Positions 25,827 through 32,706 of a stretch of DNA of 64,000 nucleotides are shown here, piece after piece (the stretch's first letter is position 1; each line of letters starts with the position of its first letter). This DNA comes from Micromonospora rubida. Its GTDB lineage: Bacteria > Actinomycetota > Actinomycetes > Mycobacteriales > Micromonosporaceae. The stretch covers positions 186,001 to 250,000 of the forward strand of contig NZ_JAAALO010000003.1 in the NCBI RefSeq assembly GCF_009908295.1. Reading direction: 5' to 3'. The notes under the pieces were generated by a model, which searched no databases, was not told the origin of the DNA, and saw only the letters and a program-made list of their open reading frames with translations. A program made the translations under genes and the position numbers.

Positions 25827-25965
25827 CGGGGCCAACCTCCGGGGTGTCCGCTCATCCTCTTCCCCTCCTCGCGGCGTAGGTGGGGGTCGCCAGCTCGTGG
25901 AAGGACCGGGCGACCCCCCGGCGCAGAACCCGCCCCCGCCGTAGGGCCAGAAACGGGTCCGCGTA

Positions 25966-25995
25966 GTGACAGTCTGGTGAGGACGCCGCTACTCT
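25966..25995 (+). promoter_or_regulatory. Candidate promoter of the XRE/DUF397 pair
   Basis: GTGACA at 25966-25971 and TACTCT at 25990-25995 are spaced 18 nt apart, ~95 nt before the ATG of the XRE gene. The spacing is good and the match is moderate. Confidence 0.4.
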
Positions 25996-26089
25996 CGATA
26001 CGCGCTCGCCCGGTTCGCGCAGGTCAGAGGGCTGGTCGAGCGAGCAAGCGAGACACACCCGACGAGGCTGAGCAAAAATTGGGGGACCG

Positions 26090-26890
26090 ATGGGTACGGC
26101 CACAAACTATGTGCTCGGAGAGCTGCGACTGTTCCGAGCCTCGCTCGGGGCCAGCCAGGACGAATTCGGCCGAGCCATCGGCTACTCCGGCTCACATGTC
26201 AGCTCGGTCGAGACGGGCGGTCGCCCGCCGACGAAGGAGTACATGAAGGCGATCGACAGCCAGTATCACCTCGATGACCGTTTCGGTCGGATGCTCCGCG
26301 AGCTGGCCAAGCTGGACGCCGACCCGGTCTGGCTGCGCGAATGGATCGAGTTCGAGCGCGAGGTGACGACGCTGCGGTGGTTCGAGCTGTCGTACCTCCC
26401 GGGCCTGCTCCAGACCGAGCGGTACGCGCGGGCGACGCTGGCGGGCGGCCGGTTCACCCCCGACGAGGTCGAGCGGATCGTGGCGTCCAGGCTGGGCCGG
26501 CAGGAGATCCTGGAGCGCGATCGCCCGCCGCAGTTCATCGCCGTCGTGGACGAGAGCGTGCTGCGCCGGCCGGTGCTCGATCAGCCGGGGCTCATGGCGG
26601 AACAGCTCGACCACCTCGTCGCGCAGGCGATGCGGGAACACATCCAGGTGCACGTCGTGCCCGTGGACGCCGGGATGTACCTGGGGCTGGCCGGTCAGTT
26701 CATCATCGCCGAGCTGCCCGACGGCACCCGGGTGGCTCACGCCGACAACCAGCTCAGCGCGCAGATCGTCGATGCGCCCGTGGACGTTGCTAAAATCGCG
26801 AGAACCTGGGAGATCGTGCGGAACGAGGCGCTTCCCCGCCGGCAGTCCAGCGAGCTGATCAAGGAGGTGGCGAAGTCATGGAGTCGATGA
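26090..26890 (+). CDS. XRE family regulator with DUF5753 domain
   Basis: The protein has 266 residues. The N-terminal helix-turn-helix is RLFRASLGASQDEFGRAIGYSGSHVSSVETGGRPPTKEYMKAID. The C-terminal ~175 residues are the DUF5753 effector domain (WREWIEFE-type start, YLPGLLQTERYARATLAGG, QFIAVVDESVLRRPV, HVQVHVVPVDAG-like, GQFIIAELPDG). Such regulators are WhiJ-like and pair with DUF397 proteins, here overlapping by 13 nt. They often act as toxin/antitoxin-like developmental switches in actinomycetes. GGGGGA precedes the ATG at a short distance. Confidence 0.92.
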   Translation: MGTATNYVLGELRLFRASLGASQDEFGRAIGYSGSHVSSVETGGRPPTKEYMKAIDSQYHLDDRFGRMLRELAKLDADPVWLREWIEFEREVTTLRWFELSYLPGLLQTERYARATLAGGRFTPDEVERIVASRLGRQEILERDRPPQFIAVVDESVLRRPVLDQPGLMAEQLDHLVAQAMREHIQVHVVPVDAGMYLGLAGQFIIAELPDGTRVAHADNQLSAQIVDAPVDVAKIARTWEIVRNEALPRRQSSELIKEVAKSWSR

Positions 26891-27078
26891 CCCCACAGTG
26901 GCGGAAGTCGAGCAGGTCCGGCGGCAACGGCGGGTCCTGCGTCGAGGTCGCGGACAACATGCCGGGCGTCGTGCTGGTACGCGACACCAAGGACCGCGAC
27001 GGCGGCACCCTCCACCTCAACCCCGGCGCCTGGCAGTCCTTCGTGGACCTGGCGAAGAAGATCGGCCCGGTGGGCTGA
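26878..27078 (+). CDS. DUF397 domain protein
   Basis: The protein has 66 residues, with the full DUF397 signature W-R-K-S-S-R-S-G-x-N-G-x-x-C-V-E-V and V-V-L-V-R-D-T-K-D-R-D-G...L-x-x-x-P-G-A-W-Q-S-F. It overlaps the XRE gene by 13 nt and GGAGGTGG upstream serves as RBS. DUF397 proteins are thought to be the small partners that modulate the neighbouring XRE/DUF5753 regulator. A hairpin terminator follows. Confidence 0.93.
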   Translation: MESMTPQWRKSSRSGGNGGSCVEVADNMPGVVLVRDTKDRDGGTLHLNPGAWQSFVDLAKKIGPVG

Positions 27079-27098
27079 AGTCTCCAGAACGCGATAGA

Positions 27099-27123
27099 GG
27101 TCCCCAGCACGAAGCTGGGGGCC
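27099..27123 (+). terminator. Terminator after DUF397 gene
   Basis: The stem GGTCCCCAGC (27099-27108) pairs with GCTGGGGGCC (27114-27123) around ACGAA, with one T-G pair. It is followed by ATCTTC. It lies 21 nt after the DUF397 stop and also between converging genes. Confidence 0.75.
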
Positions 27124-27160
27124 ATCTTCGCTCTGGGCTCAGTGGGGAAGCATCCGGCCA

Positions 27161-29386
27161 TCAGTCGTTGGATGGGTGCCATGAACGTGCGGTCCGCACG
27201 GCGGCTTCCCCGCCTACTAGGGCTAGCAGGGTCGCCAAGGCCACTACTGCGACGACCCCTGCGACGAGGAGGTTCATCGAGAGCTCACCCGCATCGCGGA
27301 TCACAAGTCCGAGCCATCCGAGGAAGCCAGCAACGATCGCGCCGATCACGCCGGCGACGACGAGCGGTAGCGCCATATTCCAACCGGCGATGCCGATGTA
27401 GAGGCGGCGACCTGCATTGTAGGCTGCGAGGACGCCGAGCGAGCTGGCCTGGCTGAGGAAGATACTGACGGCGGCGAAAGCCCCGGCGAGCACCAGCACA
27501 GCGACTCCCACCAATCCGAATGCCAGCACCCAGTTGAAAGCGGCGGCGCCTTCCAAGCCACCAGCGATCCAGTCTTGTCCCGGTGTCGAGACGTAGGGCT
27601 TGGCCAGGGTCGCGTAGGCAGCTTGCTGGATCTGCTGTACTCCGATCTTGCTCGCGTCGTTGAGCACGAAGAAGCCGGTGATCTCGCCGGTTGTCACCGG
27701 CGCTGCGGTCACCGCGAACTCTGGATCGGAAATCTCGGTGTCAAAGAGCAGCGCCCGCCCCCTCGCGCTGGCGCTGCTATAGGCGTCTTCGATGCGCACC
27801 GGCGACTGAGGGCATTGCGCTAGACGCCCGAGGGCGCGCAGTGCGGCGCAGGTACCTACGACTGTGGGTTGATCGGCGGTATCGACGACACGCAAGACAC
27901 TGTCTGGGCCGAGTGCCTCGGCGAAATGGTCCGCGTCCGCAGCCGTCGCCTTGGTGCGGACGGACACGAGTTTGTCACCAACGGAGAGGGCTGAGCTAGA
28001 GGCGCCGTTGGCTAGTCCGCGGGTCCGCTCGATGACCCACTCCTGCTGCACCTGCACCTGCACGAGCAGGCCCAGGCCGATCACGAATGCCGCGCACAGT
28101 CGGGCGACGAGAGCGGGACGAGCACCAAGCCACCGCCCTCCCACGACCGCCGACGGCCAGCTGCGGCGACCACCGAGAATGGCGATCCAGCGCCCACCGG
28201 TGACAGCGAGGCTGGCCAGCACCGACGGCAGGGTCGCAAACGTTGCCGCCATGCCGACGAGGAAGACGACAAGGCCAACGGGAAAGCCGGGGCTGATACC
28301 GCCGTCGGAGTTGGCAGCGCCCCAGATAGCCGTGCCCAGCGCCAACGGGAAGATGGTCTGGGGTGCCCCCCGCAAACGCGTGCGCAGCTTCCAGGGCCTC
28401 GTCTGTCCCTGGACCCTGCTACGCAGCTGAGCGATCACTACGAGCGCGAGGACGCCAGTCACGACAATGAGTGTGAGGGGGGCGAGCAGCGCCCGCGTGC
28501 TGGCAAGATCATCGCCGCCGATGATGTAATCGGTGAGAGGAAGGCGCAGGTCGACCAGCGTCGCTAGCAGAGCGATCAAGCCACCCAACAGGGCTCCGGC
28601 GGCCACCGGCATGATGGCCTCGCCGATCAACACCCATGCCCGAGACCGGGTTGAGGCGCCGAGCGCGTCGAGCATCGCAAGGCGGCGGTCTCGCCGCTCG
28701 GCGTTGCTGCGCACGGCGAGCAGCACGAGCACGGCGGTCGGTATCGCCACGGCGCCTAGGACCAGGACCGCGACGTCGGTGGCTGTCCAGCTGCTGCCTG
28801 AGACAAAGACGGTGCTCGGTGAGAGGGCGCCCACCATGCGTTCAGGGTCGATCCCGAATCCGCTGATCGCCACTCGTCCCTCGCGCTGGTCGAAGGCCAG
28901 GTCGGTGGGAGGGCGATAGTAGGCGAGTCGCTCCGCCGGACCCGTCAGGCCGTGTCGAGCGATCGTGCCGCCGTATCGGCCGTAGCGTTGCTTCAGTGCT
29001 TGCGGGTCGGAGCTGTCGAGTAGCGCCGGTGAGAGGAACACCTCGCCTGGTGCGGGCCATCGAGGCAGGCCGGGCGGCGGCGGCGCGTCGGGGCGAAGTG
29101 GCGCCACGTAGAAGACGTCGAACTGCTTGTTGTCGTCGTAGTCGGAGTGGAGGATCCACCGGGCGGTCGCCGACGACTCCGTGCCGCTGGCGACGAAAAC
29201 TGGCTCTCGGGCCGCGATGCGTTCGGTGCGTTCGGCAGCAACAGCGTCGATCGCGAGGAAGATCCAGCAGGTGAGCAGGACTGTCGCCGTCGCGGCGACG
29301 AGCGCCCAGCGGTGGACGGCGCTGCTGGCTCCACCACGCCGCCCCGCGCGACGACCGAGCGTGACGAGGATCAGAGCCCTGCTCAT
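27161..29386 (-). CDS. FtsX-like ABC transporter permease
   Basis: The protein has 741 residues. An N-terminal membrane helix (WALVAATATVLLTCWIFLAI) is followed by a ~150-residue outer domain, then two FtsX-type blocks of about three to four helices each (around 205-320 and 600-720) and a second large outer loop with two Cys (GTCAALRALGRLAQCPQ). This is the MacB/LolC-like mechanotransmission layout in the duplicated form found in Gram-positive bacteria. The ATG overlaps the ATPase stop (ATGA). Codon use is visibly less GC-rich than in the backbone genes. It probably works on the Cys-rich secreted protein encoded upstream, or gives resistance to it. Confidence 0.85.
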   Translation of the reverse strand: MSRALILVTLGRRAGRRGGASSAVHRWALVAATATVLLTCWIFLAIDAVAAERTERIAAREPVFVASGTESSATARWILHSDYDDNKQFDVFYVAPLRPDAPPPPGLPRWPAPGEVFLSPALLDSSDPQALKQRYGRYGGTIARHGLTGPAERLAYYRPPTDLAFDQREGRVAISGFGIDPERMVGALSPSTVFVSGSSWTATDVAVLVLGAVAIPTAVLVLLAVRSNAERRDRRLAMLDALGASTRSRAWVLIGEAIMPVAAGALLGGLIALLATLVDLRLPLTDYIIGGDDLASTRALLAPLTLIVVTGVLALVVIAQLRSRVQGQTRPWKLRTRLRGAPQTIFPLALGTAIWGAANSDGGISPGFPVGLVVFLVGMAATFATLPSVLASLAVTGGRWIAILGGRRSWPSAVVGGRWLGARPALVARLCAAFVIGLGLLVQVQVQQEWVIERTRGLANGASSSALSVGDKLVSVRTKATAADADHFAEALGPDSVLRVVDTADQPTVVGTCAALRALGRLAQCPQSPVRIEDAYSSASARGRALLFDTEISDPEFAVTAAPVTTGEITGFFVLNDASKIGVQQIQQAAYATLAKPYVSTPGQDWIAGGLEGAAAFNWVLAFGLVGVAVLVLAGAFAAVSIFLSQASSLGVLAAYNAGRRLYIGIAGWNMALPLVVAGVIGAIVAGFLGWLGLVIRDAGELSMNLLVAGVVAVVALATLLALVGGEAAVRTARSWHPSND

Positions 29387-30078
29387 GGGGTGCCTGCGAC
29401 GACGGTGGTGAGGTGCCCGGAGTCGAGGGATAGGCGGTGTTCCGCCCGGTCGGCTATGCGGTCGTTGTGGGTCACGACGATCAACGCGCAGCCATACTGT
29501 TCGGGTAGTCCGAAGAGCAGGTCCGCGACGATATCCGCCGAGGCGCGGTCCAGTGATCCAGTCGGCTCATCTGCCAACATCACCGCAGGCTCCGTGATAA
29601 GCGCTCGAGCCACCGCGACGCGCTGCCGCTCGCCGCCTGACAGCGTGGCGGTCGGCGCGTCGGCCAGGTCGCCGACGCCGAGATCCCGGAGCAGGTCGGC
29701 GGCACGGGAGTGAGCACGTCGCCGTCCCACAGCGGCCAGCAGCGCGGGAAGGGCGACGTTCTCCAGCGGTGTCAACTCGGGAAGCAGCTCGCCGAACTGA
29801 TACACGACACCGACAGATTTAAGGCGGAGAGCCGCCCGTGCCTTCGGGGTGAGGGTGGTCAACTCCGTGCCGCCGATCCGCACCTGCCCGGCGGACAATG
29901 GTAGGACTCCGGCGAGGCACATCAGCAGAGTTGTCTTTCCAGAGCCACTCGGGCCCATAACCGCCATCGACCCGCCCGAACTGACCTCTAGATCCACCTC
30001 ATCGAAGACTACTCTGTCGGCGATCGAGTAGCGCAGCCCTCGCGCATGCACCGCCAACGCGTTCCTAATTGCCGACAC
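29383..30078 (-). CDS. ABC transporter ATPase (MacB/LolD type)
   Basis: The protein has ~231 residues. It has Walker A GPSGSGKTTLL, Q-loop VYQFGELLPELTPLENV, signature LSGGERQRVAVARAL, Walker B AVMLADEPTGSLD and the H-loop VVTHNDRIAD. GSLD after Walker B is typical of the MacB/LolD/FtsE class that pairs with FtsX permeases. GTG 30078, three bases after GGGGGG, is the best start; a longer frame to 30141 would run through the intergenic hairpin. It follows the secreted-peptide gene by ~85 nt and is coupled to the permease. Confidence 0.88.
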   Translation of the reverse strand: MSAIRNALAVHARGLRYSIADRVVFDEVDLEVSSGGSMAVMGPSGSGKTTLLMCLAGVLPLSAGQVRIGGTELTTLTPKARAALRLKSVGVVYQFGELLPELTPLENVALPALLAAVGRRRAHSRAADLLRDLGVGDLADAPTATLSGGERQRVAVARALITEPAVMLADEPTGSLDRASADIVADLLFGLPEQYGCALIVVTHNDRIADRAEHRLSLDSGHLTTVVAGTP

Positions 30079-30097
30079 GTGCCCCCCTAACGCAGAA

Positions 30098-30137
30098 GTC
30101 TGGTGCGGGCCGGGTCGACCTTCTGCCCGCACCAGAC
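30098..30137 (-). terminator. Intergenic hairpin between secreted-peptide gene and ABC genes (attenuator candidate)
   Basis: A perfect 13-bp stem (30098-30110 with 30125-30137) lies 28 nt after the peptide-gene stop and just before the ABC start. A 7-bp alternative, GCAGAAG/CTTCTGC (30092-30098 with 30120-30126), shares bases with it. It probably reduces read-through so that peptide is made in excess over transporter. Confidence 0.6.
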
Positions 30138-30164
30138 TCACCCTGGAACTGTCATACCACGTGG

Positions 30165-30506
30165 TTAGCGAGTTGCGTCGGTACTGCAGGTGTTGCTTCC
30201 CGCGTCGTCAACACATGAGTTGAAGCGCTGGATCAGGTTCGAGGACGACTTGTCGCTGGTCTCGGTGGTGCCGCAGCCCTGGGAGTTGCGGAACACCTGC
30301 GCCAACCCGGAATCGCGCTTGTAGTCCGAGTACACGTCATTGGCGTCGCAGGCCGTGTCCTCGACCGAGATGCCCTGCCAGTTGTCGACATCTCTGGTGA
30401 CGGACCCGTTGGTGCTCTTGGTGGCTGCGATAGCGAGGCTGGGCAGCGACCAAGCTACCAGGCCGATTGAGACAGCAAGGGCCAATTTGACCGGTGGCCT
30501 ACTCAA
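30165..30506 (-). CDS. Secreted four-cysteine small protein
   Basis: The protein has 113 residues. A signal peptide (KLALAVSIGLVAWSLPSLAIAA) ends near residue 27. The mature ~86-residue part is polar, Ser/Thr/Asn/Asp-rich and has exactly four Cys (TACDAND, QGCGTTE, NSCVDD, NTCSTD), suggesting two disulfides. TTG 30506 is chosen because AAAGGAG sits 7 nt upstream and the signal peptide then starts directly. It heads a three-gene set with an ABC ATPase and FtsX permease. The function is not recognised. It might be a bacteriocin-like or signalling protein whose sensing or immunity is provided by the transporter. Confidence 0.75.
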   Translation of the reverse strand: MSRPPVKLALAVSIGLVAWSLPSLAIAATKSTNGSVTRDVDNWQGISVEDTACDANDVYSDYKRDSGLAQVFRNSQGCGTTETSDKSSSNLIQRFNSCVDDAGSNTCSTDATR

Positions 30507-30921
30507 GGGACCACTCCTTTCCGCTGAATCGAAGGTGCGCGCGGGGCTCCTTTGCGGATGCGAGATGTGAAGGCCGCTAGCAGACACTGCACACCCAGGC
30601 GAATCGACATTATTTCATGTTGGTGGTCAACAACAAGGAGCCACCACACCCAATCCGATGGCTATCGCCAATCTTCATGAGTCTCGTCAGAGATCACATC
30701 GCTCGTCCGGTCCGGCCGCACCCCGTCGCAGGCCGAAGCCTGGGCCGATCAGATCCCAGCCTGGAAGCAGGCCGCGCCGCACGCGGTCAACGCCTTCACC
30801 CTCTGGGAGCAGCGACTTCAGGAGAACCCGACCCACACCGTGGACCGCTCACGGTAGCCGCCCGCACCTGGGCCACCCACCGCCAGCCACTGATACAACG
30901 AAGGTGAGTCGGTACGACGCC
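30507..30921. other. Gene-poor, lower-GC stretch upstream of the secreted-peptide gene
   Basis: Apart from the RBS of the peptide gene and the fragment at 30717-30857, I see no gene. Bases 30600-30680 are the AT-richest of the neighbourhood and probably hold the peptide promoter (TTGACC on the minus strand near 30625). No convincing -10 spacing was found. Confidence 0.4.
30717..30857 (+). pseudogene. Gene fragment (C-terminal remnant)
   Basis: A plus-strand frame to TAG 30855-30857 reads TPSQAEAWADQIPAWKQAA, then PHAVNAFTLWEQRLQENPTHTV. It has strong codon bias and a coherent amphipathic character. It has no start codon: an in-frame TGA lies at 30678-30680. It looks like the tail of a larger gene whose front was lost when the low-GC module was inserted. 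The family is unknown. Confidence 0.4.
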
Positions 30922-31431
30922 TTACAGCTCGCGGGCGTAGCGGAGCTGGGGGGTTCGGACGGTGCCGATCTGCTCCTCGCGGCGCTCGCCGGTGGGCAGC
31001 CAGCCGCCGCGCTCGTAGAACCGGCGGGCGTGGGCGTTGGGCTCCAGCACCCACAGCACTCCCCGACGCCAGCCCCGGCCGCGCATGGTGGCCAGCGCGT
31101 CGGCCATCAGCGCCCGGCCGGTGCCCCGGCCCTGCTCGGCCGGGTCGAGGTGGATGGCGTTGAGCAGGCCGGTCGCCGGATCCTCCTGGTCGTCCGGGCC
31201 GACATAGCTGAAGCCGACCAGCCGGCCGTCCCGCTCGACGACGGTCATCAGGTGCTCGTCGCGCTCCCAGCTCCACCGCTCGGCCCAGTAGGCCCCCATC
31301 GCCTCCGGCGTCGGATCGGCCAGCGACGCCGCCGGCAGGAACGACGAGTACGCCGCCACCCGGGATTGGTGGTGCAGCGCCCCCACCGTATGCAGGTCGT
31401 CGGCGGTCGCGCGGCGGAGGAGGATCGTCAC
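30922..31431 (-). CDS. GNAT family N-acetyltransferase
   Basis: The protein has 169 residues with a complete GNAT fold: [20 protein letters not shown] start, LVGFSYVGP strand 4, the acetyl-CoA loop [26 protein letters not shown] (motif A, Q-G-R-G-T-G) and [22 protein letters not shown] (motif B). GTG 31431 overlaps the RNase Z stop (GTGA), so it is translationally coupled. A TAGCCT 7 nt upstream, inside the rnz 3' end, could also give an own leaderless message. The substrate is unknown. Confidence 0.9.
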   Translation of the reverse strand: MTILLRRATADDLHTVGALHHQSRVAAYSSFLPAASLADPTPEAMGAYWAERWSWERDEHLMTVVERDGRLVGFSYVGPDDQEDPATGLLNAIHLDPAEQGRGTGRALMADALATMRGRGWRRGVLWVLEPNAHARRFYERGGWLPTGERREEQIGTVRTPQLRYAREL

Positions 31432-32351
31432 CCGGGCGAGGCTACCCGCCGGGGCGGGACCGGAACGGTCATCAGGTCCTCGGCGATCACCAGCTCACCG
31501 GCGAAGTGCTCCCGGGCCTCGTCGGCGAAGCGCCGGGCGTCGGCGTACCGCTGGGAGAAGTGGGTGAGCACCAGCGTGCGTACCCCCGACTCGGCCGCCA
31601 CCCGCGCGGCCTGGCCCGCCGTGAGGTGCCCGACCTCGGCGGCGAGCGCGGCCTCGGACTCCAGGAACGTCGACTCGATGACCAGCAGGTCGGCGTGCTC
31701 GGCGAGGGCGTACACCCCGTCGCAGAGCCCGGTGTCCATCACGAAGGCGAACCGCTGCCCCGGCCGGGTCACGCTCACCTCGTCGCGGGTCACGCGGCGT
31801 CCGCCGACGTCCAGGTGGCCGACGCGGAGCAGCTCCCCGACGGCCGGCCCGGCGATGCCGTACGCGGCCAGCCGCTCCGGCAGCATCCGGCAGCCGTCCG
31901 GCTCGACCAGCCGATAGCCGTACGTCTCGATCGGGTGCCGCAGCCGGCGGGCCTCCAGCGTGCCGGCGCGCAGGGCGAACCGCTGCCCGTCGGCGGTGAT
32001 CGGCTCGACGACCAGCTCGGCGGTCTCGTGGAAGCTCGACGCGTGCCGCAGCCGGTCGAAGTACTCGGCGCCGCCGGCCGGGAAGTGCACCGCCACCGGG
32101 CGGGGCACCCGGTCCAGGGAGAGCCGCTGGATGGTGCCGGGCAGGCCGAGGCAGTGGTCGCCGTGGAAGTGGGTGACGCAGATCCGGGTCAGGTCGGTGG
32201 CGGTGACGCCGGTGTGCAGAAGTTGCCGCTGGCTGCCCTCGCCCGGGTCGAAGAGGATCACCTCGTCGTCCCAGCGCAGCACGTACCCGTTGTGGTTGCG
32301 TTGCCGGGTCGGCGCCTGGCTGGCCGTCCCGAGCACCACCAGTTCGCGCAT
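31428..32351 (-). CDS. rnz: Ribonuclease Z (tRNA 3' endonuclease)
   Basis: A 307-residue metallo-beta-lactamase fold enzyme that removes 3' trailers from tRNA precursors lacking CCA, which fits the tRNA-Leu here without encoded CCA. It has the zinc motif [13 protein letters not shown], Asp/His ligands in VMDTGLCDG and [10 protein letters not shown], and the usual N-terminus [26 protein letters not shown] 32351 fits the family's N-terminus. An in-frame ATG at 32375, next to a GGGGG held in a hairpin, could add eight residues. It is transcribed from a long structured leader with an upstream ORF. Confidence 0.93.
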   Translation of the reverse strand: MRELVVLGTASQAPTRQRNHNGYVLRWDDEVILFDPGEGSQRQLLHTGVTATDLTRICVTHFHGDHCLGLPGTIQRLSLDRVPRPVAVHFPAGGAEYFDRLRHASSFHETAELVVEPITADGQRFALRAGTLEARRLRHPIETYGYRLVEPDGCRMLPERLAAYGIAGPAVGELLRVGHLDVGGRRVTRDEVSVTRPGQRFAFVMDTGLCDGVYALAEHADLLVIESTFLESEAALAAEVGHLTAGQAARVAAESGVRTLVLTHFSQRYADARRFADEAREHFAGELVIAEDLMTVPVPPRRVASPG

Positions 32352-32379
32352 CGACACATTGCCCCCGGTGAGCATGGAG

Positions 32380-32444
32380 CGACCCCCGGGGTTTTCCGCG
32401 CTTGTGCGCGGGCCGGCTGGACTGGGCCGGCGCCCCGGGGGTCG
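32380..32444 (-). terminator. Stem that may sequester the rnz initiation site
   Basis: CGACCCCCGGGG and CCCCGGGGGTCG (32380-32391 and 32433-32444) form a 12-bp perfect stem around a loop that itself holds GCCGGC and CGCGC/GCGCG hairpins. On the transcript, the 3' arm contains GGGGG 7 nt before ATG 32375. It can act as a terminator or as a translation block. Confidence 0.55.
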
Positions 32445-32543
32445 GGTGGCTGTCTGGTTTTCGCCGCACCGCTGCCACACGGTCTCGACGATGGTGCATT
32501 GCCCGCCTCGCGGCGGACGAGTTTTCACTGTCGAGGACAGCGG

Positions 32544-32582
32544 CTAGCGGACAGCCACCTCACGAGTCCGATTGCTATACAA
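32544..32582 (-). CDS. 12-codon upstream ORF (leader peptide LYSNRTREVAVR)
   Basis: TTG 32582 to TAG 32544-32546 is preceded by AAAGGAGGTGGTCC, which is complementary to the 3' end of 16S rRNA over 14 positions (one G-U), with 10 nt between GGAGG and TTG. Such an extreme ribosome site before a 12-codon frame argues for a leader peptide that is translated at high rate. The codon row CGG-ACT-CGT-GAG-GTG-GCT-GTC-CGC is Arg/Val-rich. Confidence 0.55.
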   Translation of the reverse strand: MYSNRTREVAVR

Positions 32583-32613
32583 GTCTGGACCACCTCCTTT
32601 CACGTGTACGACC

Positions 32614-32642
32614 ACGCTATCCACTACCCGGGGCGTCGGCAA
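32614..32642 (-). promoter_or_regulatory. Promoter of the rnz leader
   Basis: On the minus strand TTGCCG (32637-32642) and TAGCGT (32614-32619) are spaced exactly 17 nt apart, with the leader ribosome site starting ~14 nt further on. This places transcription start near 32606. Confidence 0.6.
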
Positions 32643-32706
32643 CGGATTTTGGATCACAGGGCCGGCGGGAACAGACGCGGGCGGGGGCGTGGCGGCCCGG
32701 CCCGGC

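Larger units (their letters stand above)
32352..32606 (-). promoter_or_regulatory. ~255-nt structured 5' leader of rnz
   Basis: From the predicted start near 32606 the RNA contains an AAAGGAGGTGGTCC ribosome site, a 12-codon ORF and then several helices. GGTGGCTGTC (32550-32559) inside the ORF pairs perfectly with GACAGCCACC (32445-32454). Enclosed hairpins are CTGTC/GACAG and CCGCC-GCGA-GGCGG (GNRA tetraloop). A final long stem (32380-32444) abuts the rnz initiation region. Translation of the small ORF would prevent the 10-bp helix, an arrangement typical of ribosome-controlled attenuation. The regulatory role is inference; the pairings are seen directly. Confidence 0.6.

Noticed and set aside
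25852..26000. A fourth small minus-strand gene ahead of the CxxC cluster
   Set aside because: The last ~40 codons look coding-like, but no ATG/GTG/TTG with an RBS or TANNNT box fits, so I did not list it as a gene.
32383..32528. N-terminal 59-residue extension of RNase Z from GTG 32528
   Set aside because: The frame is open, but RNase Z proteins start at the MRELVVLG region. The extra part overlaps the structured leader and has no RBS.
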